This document shows positions 1 through 6,137 of a stretch of DNA of 8,013 nt, in pieces. The stretch is from assembly GCA_028281075.1 (NCBI GenBank), contig JANQKO010000067.1, forward strand, positions 1-8,013, in the 5' to 3' direction. The notes under the pieces were generated by a model. That model was not told where the DNA came from and ran no database searches. It was given only the letters and a program-made list of their open reading frames with translations. The stretch comes from Alphaproteobacteria bacterium. Lineage in GTDB: Bacteria; Pseudomonadota; Alphaproteobacteria; GCA-2731375. Position 1 is the stretch's first letter; each line of letters begins with the position of its first letter. The position numbers were made by a program, and so were the translations under genes.

Positions 1-34
1 GGTCGTGTGCTGATTGAAGGACCAGCGCACGACC
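1..34 (-). terminator. Hairpin downstream of the porin, probable terminator cut by window edge
   Basis: A 12-bp inverted repeat pairs positions 1-12 with 23-34 around a 10-base loop. One pair is a G-U wobble read on the plus strand and an A-C mismatch read on the minus strand. It begins 10 bases past the porin stop codon, where a terminator would be expected. The T-tract that would follow the stem on the minus strand lies outside the window, so intrinsic termination cannot be confirmed. The stem could also extend past the edge. Confidence 0.5.
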
Positions 35-43
35 CGGACACCC

Positions 44-1174
44 TTAGAACTCGATAATCGTGCCGACAATGACGCTGGTGGCGTCGTTCTCGGCGGCCGG
101 GTTGTCGAGGTTGTCGCGGACGTCCCAGATGGTCACGCCGCCGGTCAGCAGGACGCCGGGGCCGAGCTCGTAGGTGCCGCCGACCTGGAAGCCCTTGGTC
201 TCGTCCTCGCCCAGACCGTCGCCTTCCTCGACCTCGGAATTCACGTATTGCACGCCGACGGTCCAGGGACCCTGGCCATAGCCCAGGCCCACGGCCCAGT
301 CGGTGCGGTCGGTATTGCGTCCGCGCGTGCCCTGGTCATCTTCCTTGTACTCGGCGCCGAAGACGAAGCCGGCATACCCGACCTCGAAACCGACACCCCA
401 TTGATCCTGGTCTTCGGCCGTCGGAGCGCTGACCTCCAGGTCGCCGGCGGCATAGCCGGCATAGGCGCCGACATCGACGTCGCCGAAGGAATTCACGTAG
501 TTCAGGCCGATCTCGATGATTTCCGACTGCTGGCCGGCGGTCGCCTCGCTCTGGAAGCCGCTGTAGGTGCCGCCACAGGCGAACCCGGAATCGCCGCCCG
601 TGGTGTTTTCCTCGCAATTGTCGGGCGTGTAGGACAGGCCGAGCTGGATGCCGGCGATGCGCGGCGTGAAATAGGTCAGCTTCTCGGAATCGCCTGATAT
701 GTTGACGATGGTCGCCGGCGTGCCGACCGAATTGGTCAACGAGGCGAAAACGTCGTCCGGCGTTGACAGACCGACGCCGGCGATCGGCACCGGCGCGCCA
801 TAGAACATGGCGTCGGGCGCGGGATCTTCCGAGCCGATCTCGATGCGGCCGAAGGCGCCCTCGAAATAGATGTGGCTCTCGTCGATCTGGTCCTCGCAGG
901 TCTCGGCTTCCAGCGAGATGTTGACGCCGACCGTCAGGCCGTTGTCCAGCACGGTCTCGCCGAAGAACACGACCTCGGCCTCGCGGGCGATCTTGTGGTC
1001 GCGGCGGCCCGCGGCCGCCTCGCCGGCGCCGTCATCCTGGTCGCCATAGACGAAGAAGGCATTGAAATGACCACCCAGGCCGACGCGGATCTTGTCGGCG
1101 GCGACGGCCTGGCCGGCCGCCAGACCGGCCGCGAGCAACGCTGTCGAACCCAGAAATGCCGCGCGTTTGGTCAA
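44..1174 (-). CDS. Outer-membrane porin (alphaproteobacterial general porin type)
   Basis: This is a 376-residue precursor predicted to form a beta-barrel diffusion channel in the outer membrane, normally a trimer of 16-stranded barrels in this family. Residues 1-26 are a classic signal peptide: a basic start (MTKR), a hydrophobic Ala/Leu core, and an AVA-A cleavage site near residues 25-26. The mature chain shows alternating amphipathic strands, short turns and acidic loops, and ends in the C-terminal Phe (IIEF) used by the BAM assembly machinery. The N-terminal region (about 68-112: GETVLDNGLTVGV, then DQIDES and FGRIEIGSED) is typical of alphaproteobacterial porins. I chose the TTG at 1174 rather than the upstream in-frame TTG at 1198. 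A strong Shine-Dalgarno lies 9 bases before 1174, inside the longer frame, and the shorter product starts with a normal signal peptide. Loop cysteines 187 and 200 could form a disulfide. Substrate specificity cannot be read from the sequence. Confidence 0.93.
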   Translation of the reverse strand: MTKRAAFLGSTALLAAGLAAGQAVAADKIRVGLGGHFNAFFVYGDQDDGAGEAAAGRRDHKIAREAEVVFFGETVLDNGLTVGVNISLEAETCEDQIDESHIYFEGAFGRIEIGSEDPAPDAMFYGAPVPIAGVGLSTPDDVFASLTNSVGTPATIVNISGDSEKLTYFTPRIAGIQLGLSYTPDNCEENTTGGDSGFACGGTYSGFQSEATAGQQSEIIEIGLNYVNSFGDVDVGAYAGYAAGDLEVSAPTAEDQDQWGVGFEVGYAGFVFGAEYKEDDQGTRGRNTDRTDWAVGLGYGQGPWTVGVQYVNSEVEEGDGLGEDETKGFQVGGTYELGPGVLLTGGVTIWDVRDNLDNPAAENDATSVIVGTIIEF

Positions 1175-1183
1175 GGCTAACGT

Positions 1184-1192
1184 CCCCCTCTC
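1184..1192 (-). promoter_or_regulatory. Ribosome binding site that sets the porin start
   Basis: On the minus strand this reads GAGAGGGGG, followed by a 9-base spacer and TTG at 1174-1172. It supports a TTG start there and argues against the TTG at 1198, which would place this purine run inside the coding sequence. Confidence 0.65.
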
Positions 1193-1237
1193 GGACAAGT
1201 CGATTTCCCGGTGACGCGCGACCGTGACCGCGCTTCA

Positions 1238-1260
1238 TGAGAATGACTCTCAAATCTGAG
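1238..1260. promoter_or_regulatory. Fur-box-like palindrome, proximal to porin
   Basis: Positions 1238-1252 read TGAGAATGACTCTCA, a near-perfect 7-1-7 palindrome that matches the classical Fur consensus TGATAATNATTATCA at 11 of 14 defined bases. A further TGAG half-site lies at 1257-1260, so half-sites recur at roughly one helical turn. The element is 64 bases upstream of the porin start, in a clear dip in GC content. Binding by Fur, or by an alphaproteobacterial relative such as Mur or Irr, is inference. No clean -35/-10 pair was found to place it relative to a promoter. Confidence 0.45.
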
Positions 1261-1302
1261 CGTGACGCTACACAGCCGGCGTCTGGCGCGCAAGCACTTT
1301 CT

Positions 1303-1317
1303 TGAGATCAATTCTCA
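1303..1317. promoter_or_regulatory. Second palindromic operator-like site upstream of porin
   Basis: The sequence TGAGATCAATTCTCA has the same TGAGA and TCTCA arms as the site at 1238-1252. It matches the Fur 7-1-7 consensus at about 10 of 14 positions. Its centre is 65 bp from the first site, about six helical turns. It is flanked by an AT-rich run (about 1311-1335) that is unusual for this genome and is a likely promoter area. The binding protein is unknown. Confidence 0.4.
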
Positions 1318-1344
1318 TTTTCATATTAGTAAAATCCGTGCCTT

Positions 1345-1372
1345 GGCCGGCGGCTACCAGCGCGCGCCGGCC
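1345..1372 (-). terminator. GC-rich hairpin over the stop codon of the phosphatase gene
   Basis: GGCCGGCG at 1345-1352 pairs perfectly with CGCCGGCC at 1365-1372 around a 12-base loop containing the TAG stop (1356-1354). On the minus strand a TTTT run appears only about 9 bases after the stem. This is therefore not a standard intrinsic terminator. It could slow polymerase or protect the 3' end, or be a chance product of the GC-rich sequence. Confidence 0.22.
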
Positions 1373-2160
1373 GGGCGTTTCACGGTGGCCAGGAAGTCCA
1401 GCAGATGGTCGTGCAGGGCCGGGCCGGCGACGATGACCGAATTGTGCAACGGCTCGGGACCGTTGTAGGTCAGCGGATGGCCACGGGCGTCGCTGGTCCG
1501 GCCGCCGGCCTCGTGCACGATCAGCTCGCCGGCGGCGATGTCCCAGTCGCTCTTGCCGTTCAGCGAGACGCAGCCGTCGTAGCGGCCGCAGGCGACCAGC
1601 GCCATGCGGTAGGCGATCGAGTTGATGGCCGCGAATTCCAGGTCCTTCGGCGGCGCCGTCCAGCCGGCCCGCTCGAACATGCGGCGGCCGCTCAGCAGCC
1701 TGGCGCCGTGGAAGTCGGCGCGGTCGCTGACGCGGATCGGTTCGCCGTTCAGCCGCGCGCCACCGTCGCGCGCCGCCTCGAACAGCTCGTCGGTCGCCGG
1801 ATTGAAGACGACGCCGGCGACCGGGCGGCCGTCCTCGACCAGCGCGGCGCTGATCGTGAACTCGGGCTTGTTCTGCAGGAACGCCCGGGTGCCGTCGATC
1901 GGATCGACGACCCAGACGCGTTGCCGCGCCAGCCGCGCCGGATCGTCCTCGGTCTCCTCGGACAGCCAGCCATAGCCGGGCCGTGCCGCCGTCAGCCGCG
2001 ATTTCAGGACGTCGTCGATCGCATGATCGGCTTCCGACACCGGGTCGCCCGGTCCCTTTTCCCAGCTCTCGACCTCGCCATGGAAATAGTGCAGGGCGGT
2101 CGGGCCCGCCGAGCGCACCGCGTCGATCAGCAGGGCGTGATCCTGGGCGAGACCGCTCAA
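1354..2160 (-). CDS. Inositol monophosphatase family phosphatase, CysQ-like
   Basis: This 268-residue Mg2+-dependent cytoplasmic phosphatase has the complete family signature. It includes SEAD (42-45), the metal-binding SEET (67-70), the hallmark DPIDGT (86-91) supplying Asp86 and Asp89, and DWDIAAGEL (205-213) with Asp207, followed by HEAGG. Length and motif order match the family. The substrate is either adenosine 3',5'-bisphosphate from sulfate assimilation (CysQ role) or inositol/sugar monophosphates; the sequence alone does not decide. The PEFTISAAL stretch after DPIDGT resembles alphaproteobacterial proteins annotated as CysQ. The start is TTG at 2160. It overlaps the pmbA stop in the string TTGA, so translation is probably coupled to pmbA. 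No nearby in-frame ATG or GTG upstream offers a better start. Codon use and composition match the neighbours. Confidence 0.88.
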   Translation of the reverse strand: MSGLAQDHALLIDAVRSAGPTALHYFHGEVESWEKGPGDPVSEADHAIDDVLKSRLTAARPGYGWLSEETEDDPARLARQRVWVVDPIDGTRAFLQNKPEFTISAALVEDGRPVAGVVFNPATDELFEAARDGGARLNGEPIRVSDRADFHGARLLSGRRMFERAGWTAPPKDLEFAAINSIAYRMALVACGRYDGCVSLNGKSDWDIAAGELIVHEAGGRTSDARGHPLTYNGPEPLHNSVIVAGPALHDHLLDFLATVKRPAGARW

Positions 2161-3512
2161 GTGCCGGCGACCGTCATGCCGTCGATGCGCAGCGTCGGCG
2201 CGTTGCTGCCGTAGCGGAACGCCAGGTCGTTCGCCGGTGTCAGCGCCCGGAACATGTCGTTCAGGTTGCCGGCGATGGTCAGCTCGCTGACCGGATAGGC
2301 CTTCCGGCCGTTCTCGATCCAGAACCCGGCGGCGCCGCGGCTGTAGTCGCCGGTGACGCCGTTGGCGCCGAAGCCGATCAGCTCGGTGACATAGAGTCCG
2401 GCCGGAATTTCGCCGATCAGGTCATCCGGCGACAGGCTTCCGGCCTCGAGATAGAGGTTGCTGGTCGACGGCGCGGGCGGACCGGCAGTGCCGCGGCTGG
2501 CATGGCCGGTGCTGGTCAGGCCCAACTGGCGGGCCGAGCTCGAATCCAGCAGCCAGGTCCGCAGCCGGCCGTCCTCGATCAGGACGGTCCGGCGGTTGGC
2601 GACGCCCTCGCCGTCGAACGGCTTCGAGGCCAGCCCGCGGCGGCGGTGCGGATCGTCGACCACGCGCAGGCCGTCGGCGAAGACCTGCTCGCCCATCCGG
2701 TCCTTCAGGAAACTCGTGCCGCGGGCGACGGCGGCACCGGAAATCGCGCCGGCGAAATGGCCCAGCAGGCTGCGCGAGACGCGCGGATCGAAGACCACCG
2801 GCGCCTGCTGCGTCGCCACCTTCCTTGGGTCCAGCCGGGCGACGGCGCTCTCGCCGGCCTTGCGGCCGACGCTTTCGGGATCGTCGAGATCGTCGGCGTG
2901 GCGGGCCGTGGAATGTTCGTAGTCCCGTTCCATGGCGGTGCCGCTGCCGGCGACGACGGAGGCGTAGAAGCCGTGCGTCGAGGTGCCGTAGCTGCCGGCG
3001 AAGCCGTGGCTGGTGGCCAGCGCGATGCGCGACCGGCTCCAGCTCGCGCCGGCTTCCTCGGACAGGCTGACGCCGTCTACGGCCAGCGCGCTCGCCTCGG
3101 CGGCTGCGGCCTTGTCATAGAGCGCCCGCGCGTCGGGCTCGCTGGCGTCGTCGAGATCGAGGTCGGCGACGGTCTGGCACAGCAGCGCCGCGTCGGCCAG
3201 GCCGCAGTTCGGGTCTTCCGGCGCGGTGCGCGCCATGTCGACGACGCGTCCGACCAGCTCGTCCAGCGCCGGCCCGCTGAAATCGTTCGACGAGACGAAG
3301 GCCTGGCGCTTGCCGACGAAGGCGCGCAATCCCAGATCACGGCCCTCCGAGCGCTGCAGGTCTTCCGGCTTGCCGGCGCGATAGCTGACATCGAGCGAGA
3401 TGCCGTCGAAGACCACCGCGTCGGCTGCATCGGCGCCGGCGCGTTTCGCCTTGGCGATGAGGTCGCGCAACAGGTTCAGATGATCGCTGGCGCCGCCGTT
3501 CGGCTGCGGCAT
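2157..3512 (-). CDS. pmbA: PmbA (TldE), TldD/PmbA family metalloprotease subunit
   Basis: This is a 451-residue cytoplasmic protein. Its family partner TldD carries the catalytic HExxxH zinc site, and the two form a heteromeric protease known from microcin B17 maturation and CcdA degradation. As expected for the PmbA subunit, no HExxxH motif is present. Family landmarks include the N-terminal domain around residues 35-75 (SYRAGKPEDLQRSEGRDLGLRAFVG in part), FDPRVSRSLLGHFAGA (241-256), and the conserved C-terminal stretch 380-425 with GVTGDYSRGAAGFWIENG, AYPV, and TIAGNLNDMF. Length is normal for the family. The ATG at 3512 is preceded by AAGGAG with an 8-base spacer. It is the first gene of a two-gene unit with the downstream phosphatase. 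No tldD lies within the window; the partner gene is commonly unlinked. Confidence 0.93.
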   Translation of the reverse strand: MPQPNGGASDHLNLLRDLIAKAKRAGADAADAVVFDGISLDVSYRAGKPEDLQRSEGRDLGLRAFVGKRQAFVSSNDFSGPALDELVGRVVDMARTAPEDPNCGLADAALLCQTVADLDLDDASEPDARALYDKAAAAEASALAVDGVSLSEEAGASWSRSRIALATSHGFAGSYGTSTHGFYASVVAGSGTAMERDYEHSTARHADDLDDPESVGRKAGESAVARLDPRKVATQQAPVVFDPRVSRSLLGHFAGAISGAAVARGTSFLKDRMGEQVFADGLRVVDDPHRRRGLASKPFDGEGVANRRTVLIEDGRLRTWLLDSSSARQLGLTSTGHASRGTAGPPAPSTSNLYLEAGSLSPDDLIGEIPAGLYVTELIGFGANGVTGDYSRGAAGFWIENGRKAYPVSELTIAGNLNDMFRALTPANDLAFRYGSNAPTLRIDGMTVAGT

Positions 3513-3566
3513 GTCGCTTGCTCCTTCAGAGATGTCGGTTCGACGCGATGCGGCCGGACACTAGCA

Positions 3567-3594
3567 CATATATGAGAGCGCCCGTCGCTGGCAA
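3567..3594 (-). promoter_or_regulatory. Candidate promoter of pmbA
   Basis: On the minus strand, TTGCCA (3594-3589, five of six bases of TTGACA) is separated by 16 bases from TATATG (3572-3567, four of six of TATAAT). Transcription would begin near 3560, giving a leader of about 48 bases before the pmbA ATG. The match is plausible but imperfect, and GC-rich alphaproteobacterial promoters are hard to call by eye. Confidence 0.35.
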
Positions 3595-3710
3595 CGCCGC
3601 GGATGGTCCGGGCCGGATTTGCGCCGGCTACTTTGCGAGATTTTTACGAATGCCGGCGATCATGGCTCGGCAAGGGGTGACGCCCGTCAAAACCGACGTG
3701 GCGTGTCCAT

Positions 3711-3714
3711 GGAG
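3711..3714 (+). promoter_or_regulatory. Ribosome binding site choosing the start at 3721
   Basis: GGAG lies six bases before the ATG at 3721. The in-frame ATG at 3709 overlaps this element and has no purine-rich sequence of its own upstream, so 3721 is the better start. Confidence 0.45.
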
Positions 3715-3720
3715 AACCCG

Positions 3721-4116
3721 ATGCCGACCGCGCCCGTTCCCTTCGTCCGGATGTCGACCGAGGCCCGTCACGCCGCCACCGCGGCCGACCTGCTGAACGT
3801 CCGCGAATACCATCTCTTCGCGCTCGCCCGCCGCCGGCAGCTTGGCCGGGCGGCGACCGAACGGGACGTCGAGCCGCATTTCATGCGCTACCTGAAAAGC
3901 GGCGAGGTGCCGGCCTGGGTCGCGACGTTCAGCCGCGACGTCATCGCCAGGGCCGGCCGTGGCGATTTCGACCCCCGGTCCTTCGGTGGCGAGAATGGCG
4001 AGGCGCAGGAGCTCCGCTCGCCGCCGCGCCTGCGCCGCTTCGAGACCGGCAACCTGGTGGTTTTCGCCGTCGCCAGCATCTGCTGCTGGCTGATCACCCA
4101 ATACGCCGGGGCTTAG
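3721..4116 (+). CDS. Small predicted tail-anchored membrane protein, unknown function
   Basis: I do not recognise this 131-residue protein. It has no signal peptide. Residues 1-105 are soluble, polar and Arg-rich, with predicted helices through 14-60 (AADLLNVREYHLFALARRR) and a YLKSGEVPAWV segment near 60-70. Residues about 109-128 (NLVVFAVASICCWLITQYAG) form a single hydrophobic helix ending three residues from the C terminus. This suggests a cytoplasmic domain anchored by its tail to the inner membrane. The start at 3721 is chosen from a GGAG at 3711-3714; 3709 would add four residues. The gene is divergent from pmbA and lies 93 bp upstream of the ABC ATPase gene. The two may or may not be co-transcribed, because a possible hairpin and a possible promoter lie between them. 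Strong GC3 bias supports real coding. Confidence 0.7.
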   Translation: MPTAPVPFVRMSTEARHAATAADLLNVREYHLFALARRRQLGRAATERDVEPHFMRYLKSGEVPAWVATFSRDVIARAGRGDFDPRSFGGENGEAQELRSPPRLRRFETGNLVVFAVASICCWLITQYAGA

Positions 4117-4126
4117 ACCGGTTTCC

Positions 4127-4150
4127 GCCGCCGTCCCCGTGGCGGCATTT
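4127..4150 (+). terminator. Weak terminator-like hairpin after the small membrane protein gene
   Basis: GCCGCC (4127-4132) pairs with GGCGGC (4141-4146) around an 8-base loop and is followed by ATTT. The stem is short and the T-run minimal, so any termination would be partial at best. It begins 11 bases after the stop codon at 4116. Confidence 0.25.
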
Positions 4151-4176
4151 GCCAATCTGCTTGACCGGGCTACAGT
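4149..4176 (+). promoter_or_regulatory. Candidate sigma-70-type promoter for the ABC transporter operon
   Basis: TTGCCA (4149-4154, five of six consensus bases) and TACAGT (4171-4176, keeping the key T, A and final T) are separated by 16 bases. The predicted start near 4183 leaves a leader of about 27 bases before the ATG at 4210, with GGAGAG at 4198-4203 as ribosome binding site. No Zur-type palindrome was recognised around it. Confidence 0.35.
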
Positions 4177-4209
4177 TTCCGTCGTTACGGGCGGAACGGA
4201 GAGCGGGAC

Positions 4210-4878
4210 ATGGCGTTGGCGTCCGCGGCCGAGGGCGCGTCGGTCGCGATCAGCGGCCTGCGGTTCGACATCGGCGGCCGGCGGATCCTGGACGTGGCCG
4301 ACTGGTTCGTGGCGCCGGGCCGCCAGGCCCTGCTGCTTGGGCCCTCGGGCAGCGGCAAGACCACGCTGCTGAATCTGCTGGCCGGCCTGTCGCGGCCGAC
4401 GGCCGGCGCGGTCGCCGTCGGCGGACGGGACCTGGCCGGCATGCCGGCGGCGGCGCGCGACAGGTTCCGCGGCCGCGAGATCGGCATCGTCTTCCAGTCG
4501 CTGCATCTGGTGGGCGCGCTGAGCGTCGCCGGCAACCTGCGTCTCGCCCGCTATCTCGCCCGGCTGCCGGCGGCCGAGGCCGATATCGAGCGGCTGCTGG
4601 ACGCGCTGGATCTCGCCGGCCGCGCGGCGGCGCGGCCGGCCGACCTGAGCCAGGGCGAGGCCCAGCGCGTGGCGATCGCGCGGGCGCTGGTCAACGCGCC
4701 GTCCCTGCTGCTGGCCGACGAGCCGACCTCGGCGCTTGACGACGCCAACTGCGAACGGGTCGTGGCGCTGCTGCGTCGGCAGGCCGCGGCGCGGGGCGCG
4801 ACGCTGGTGATCGCGACCCACGACGTGCGCCTGAAGGACGTATTTCCCCAGCGGCTCGATCTGCCGGCGCGGCCATGA
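4210..4878 (+). CDS. ABC transporter ATP-binding protein, LolD/MacB-like (zrg/PA4064-type locus)
   Basis: This 222-residue cytoplasmic nucleotide-binding subunit has all the key motifs intact: Walker A GPSGSGKTT (44-52), Q-loop VFQS (94-97), an LSQGEAQR signature (146-153) with Gln in place of the second residue of LSGGQ-type motifs, Walker B LLLADE (166-171), D-loop SALD (174-177) and switch histidine H204 in ATHD. The compact length and sequence style match the LolD/MacB/FtsE group, whose partners are FtsX-like permeases rather than importers with many membrane spans. A GGAGAG six bases upstream supports the ATG at 4210. The stop overlaps the next start as ATGA, indicating translational coupling and a complex with the permease. 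The following DUF3299 gene makes this resemble the zinc-regulated PA4064-PA4066 locus. Transport direction and substrate are not shown by the sequence; the zinc link is inference from gene order. Confidence 0.93.
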   Translation: MALASAAEGASVAISGLRFDIGGRRILDVADWFVAPGRQALLLGPSGSGKTTLLNLLAGLSRPTAGAVAVGGRDLAGMPAAARDRFRGREIGIVFQSLHLVGALSVAGNLRLARYLARLPAAEADIERLLDALDLAGRAAARPADLSQGEAQRVAIARALVNAPSLLLADEPTSALDDANCERVVALLRRQAAARGATLVIATHDVRLKDVFPQRLDLPARP

Positions 4879-6104
4879 ACCTGTTTCTGCTCAGCCTCGC
4901 CTATCTCCGCGTACGGCCGTTGAACGCGCTGCTGAACGTTCTGCTGCTGGCCGTCGGCGTGGCGACGATCACGGCGCTGATCCTGTTCAGCGCGCAGATG
5001 CGCGAGCGGCTGGCCCGCGACGCCCGCGGCATCGATCTGGTGGTCGGCGCCAAGGGCAGCCCGATGCAGCTGATCCTGTCCGGCATCTACCATGTCGACG
5101 TGCCGACCGGGAACATCCCGCTCGCCGAGGCCGAGGCGCTGGCCGGCCACCCGATGGTCGCGGCGGTGATTCCGCTGGCGCTGGGCGACAATGCCGCCGG
5201 CTTCCGGATCGTCGGCACGGTGCCGGACTATCCGGCGCACTACGCCGCCGCGCCGGCGGCCGGCCGGCTCTGGCGGGCGCCGTTCGAGGCCACCATCGGC
5301 GCCGAGGTGGCGCGCGCGACGGGCTGGCGGGTCGGCGACGCCTTCGTCGGCAGCCACGGGCTCGCCGGCGCCGACTTCGCGCATGACGACCATCCCTACC
5401 GTGTCGTCGGCGTGCTGGCGCGCACGGGCACCGTGATCGACCGCCTGGTGCTGACCGCGATCGAGAGCGTCTGGCGGGTCCACGATACCGGGCGCCGGGA
5501 GACCGAGGCGGTGGCCGAAACCGATCACGACCAGGACGACGCGGCGGATGAAGGTGATAGCCGCGAGATCACCGTGCTCCTGGTGCGCTACCGCACACCG
5601 CTGGCGGCCGTGCGGCTGCCACGGGAGATCAACGGTCGCGGCCCGCTGCAGGCGGCGGCGCCGGCGCTGGAGACGGCGCGTCTGCTGACACTGGTCGGCG
5701 CCGGCCTCGACACCCTGCGCGGGTTCGGCCTGCTGCTGATCGCCAGCGCCGCGCTCGGCGTCTTCATCGCGCTCTACAACGCCACGCAGCAGCGCCGCTA
5801 CGACCTCGCCATGATGCGCTGCCTGGGCGCGTCGCCGGCCCGGCTGATGGGCCAGATCCTGCTGGAGGCGCAGTTGCTGGCGGCGGCCGGGACCGTGCTC
5901 GGCCTGGCCGCCGGACATGGCGTCACCGAGCTGCTCGGGCGGCTGCTGCCGGAGGCTGGCGCCATGGGGCTGACCGGCTGGACCTGGGCGCCGGAAGAGT
6001 TCCTGACCGTTCTGCTGGTGCAGGCGGTCGGCGCCGTGGCGGCGCTGCTGCCGGCGGTCCGGGCCTACCGGACCGATATCGCCAAAACGCTCGCGACGCG
6101 CTAG
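4875..6104 (+). CDS. ABC transporter permease, FtsX/MacB-like (zrg/PA4065-type)
   Basis: This 409-residue inner-membrane subunit has the four-helix MacB/LolC topology: a first membrane helix at about 17-40, a large periplasmic domain at about 41-280, then three helices at about 283-303, 331-357 and 376-398. The segment after helix 2 (QQRRYDLAMMRCLGASPARL, 306-324) is the coupling region typical of FtsX-domain permeases and should contact the ATPase encoded just upstream. The periplasmic domain keeps a GAKGSPMQLILSGIYHVD stretch (58-75) and has a strongly acidic, His-containing insertion (about 203-229, with DHDQDDAADEGD) that could hold a metal ion. The ATG lies inside the ATPase stop (ATGA overlap). 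The DUF3299 gene starts 33 bp downstream. Likely role: mechanotransmission or envelope transport in a metal-related system, by analogy with PA4064-PA4066 and V. cholerae zrg. The substrate is unproven. Confidence 0.9.
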   Translation: MNLFLLSLAYLRVRPLNALLNVLLLAVGVATITALILFSAQMRERLARDARGIDLVVGAKGSPMQLILSGIYHVDVPTGNIPLAEAEALAGHPMVAAVIPLALGDNAAGFRIVGTVPDYPAHYAAAPAAGRLWRAPFEATIGAEVARATGWRVGDAFVGSHGLAGADFAHDDHPYRVVGVLARTGTVIDRLVLTAIESVWRVHDTGRRETEAVAETDHDQDDAADEGDSREITVLLVRYRTPLAAVRLPREINGRGPLQAAAPALETARLLTLVGAGLDTLRGFGLLLIASAALGVFIALYNATQQRRYDLAMMRCLGASPARLMGQILLEAQLLAAAGTVLGLAAGHGVTELLGRLLPEAGAMGLTGWTWAPEEFLTVLLVQAVGAVAALLPAVRAYRTDIAKTLATR

Positions 6105-6137
6105 CATATCGGCGTCGCCGGGACGGGAAGAGAGCGC

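Noticed and set aside
14..697. Plus-strand open frame opposite the porin
   Set aside because: Antisense shadow; Ala/Gly/Val/Asp-rich with no ribosome binding site and no recognisable domain.
1983..3575. Very long plus-strand open frame (about 530 codons) opposite pmbA
   Set aside because: It lies antisense to pmbA, which has full family motifs. The product is low-complexity Arg/Ala/Gly/Gln-rich with no domain, as expected for the complementary frame of a GC-rich gene.
3601..3700. Plus-strand promoter for the small membrane protein gene around TTGCGC (about 3617) and the TTTTTACG run
   Set aside because: No -10 element with acceptable spacing and match could be assigned; only a local AT-rich patch is evident.
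4171..4200. Possible Zur box upstream of the ABC operon (CCGT-CGTT-ACGG repeat at 4179-4190)
   Set aside because: The inverted repeat is only four bases per arm, GC-rich, and lacks the AT-rich core and spacing of known Zur sites.
4551..6107. Long minus-strand open frame (about 518 codons) opposite the ABC ATPase and permease genes
   Set aside because: Gln/Arg/His-rich product without motifs, spanning the boundary of two well-supported plus-strand genes; a GC-bias shadow.
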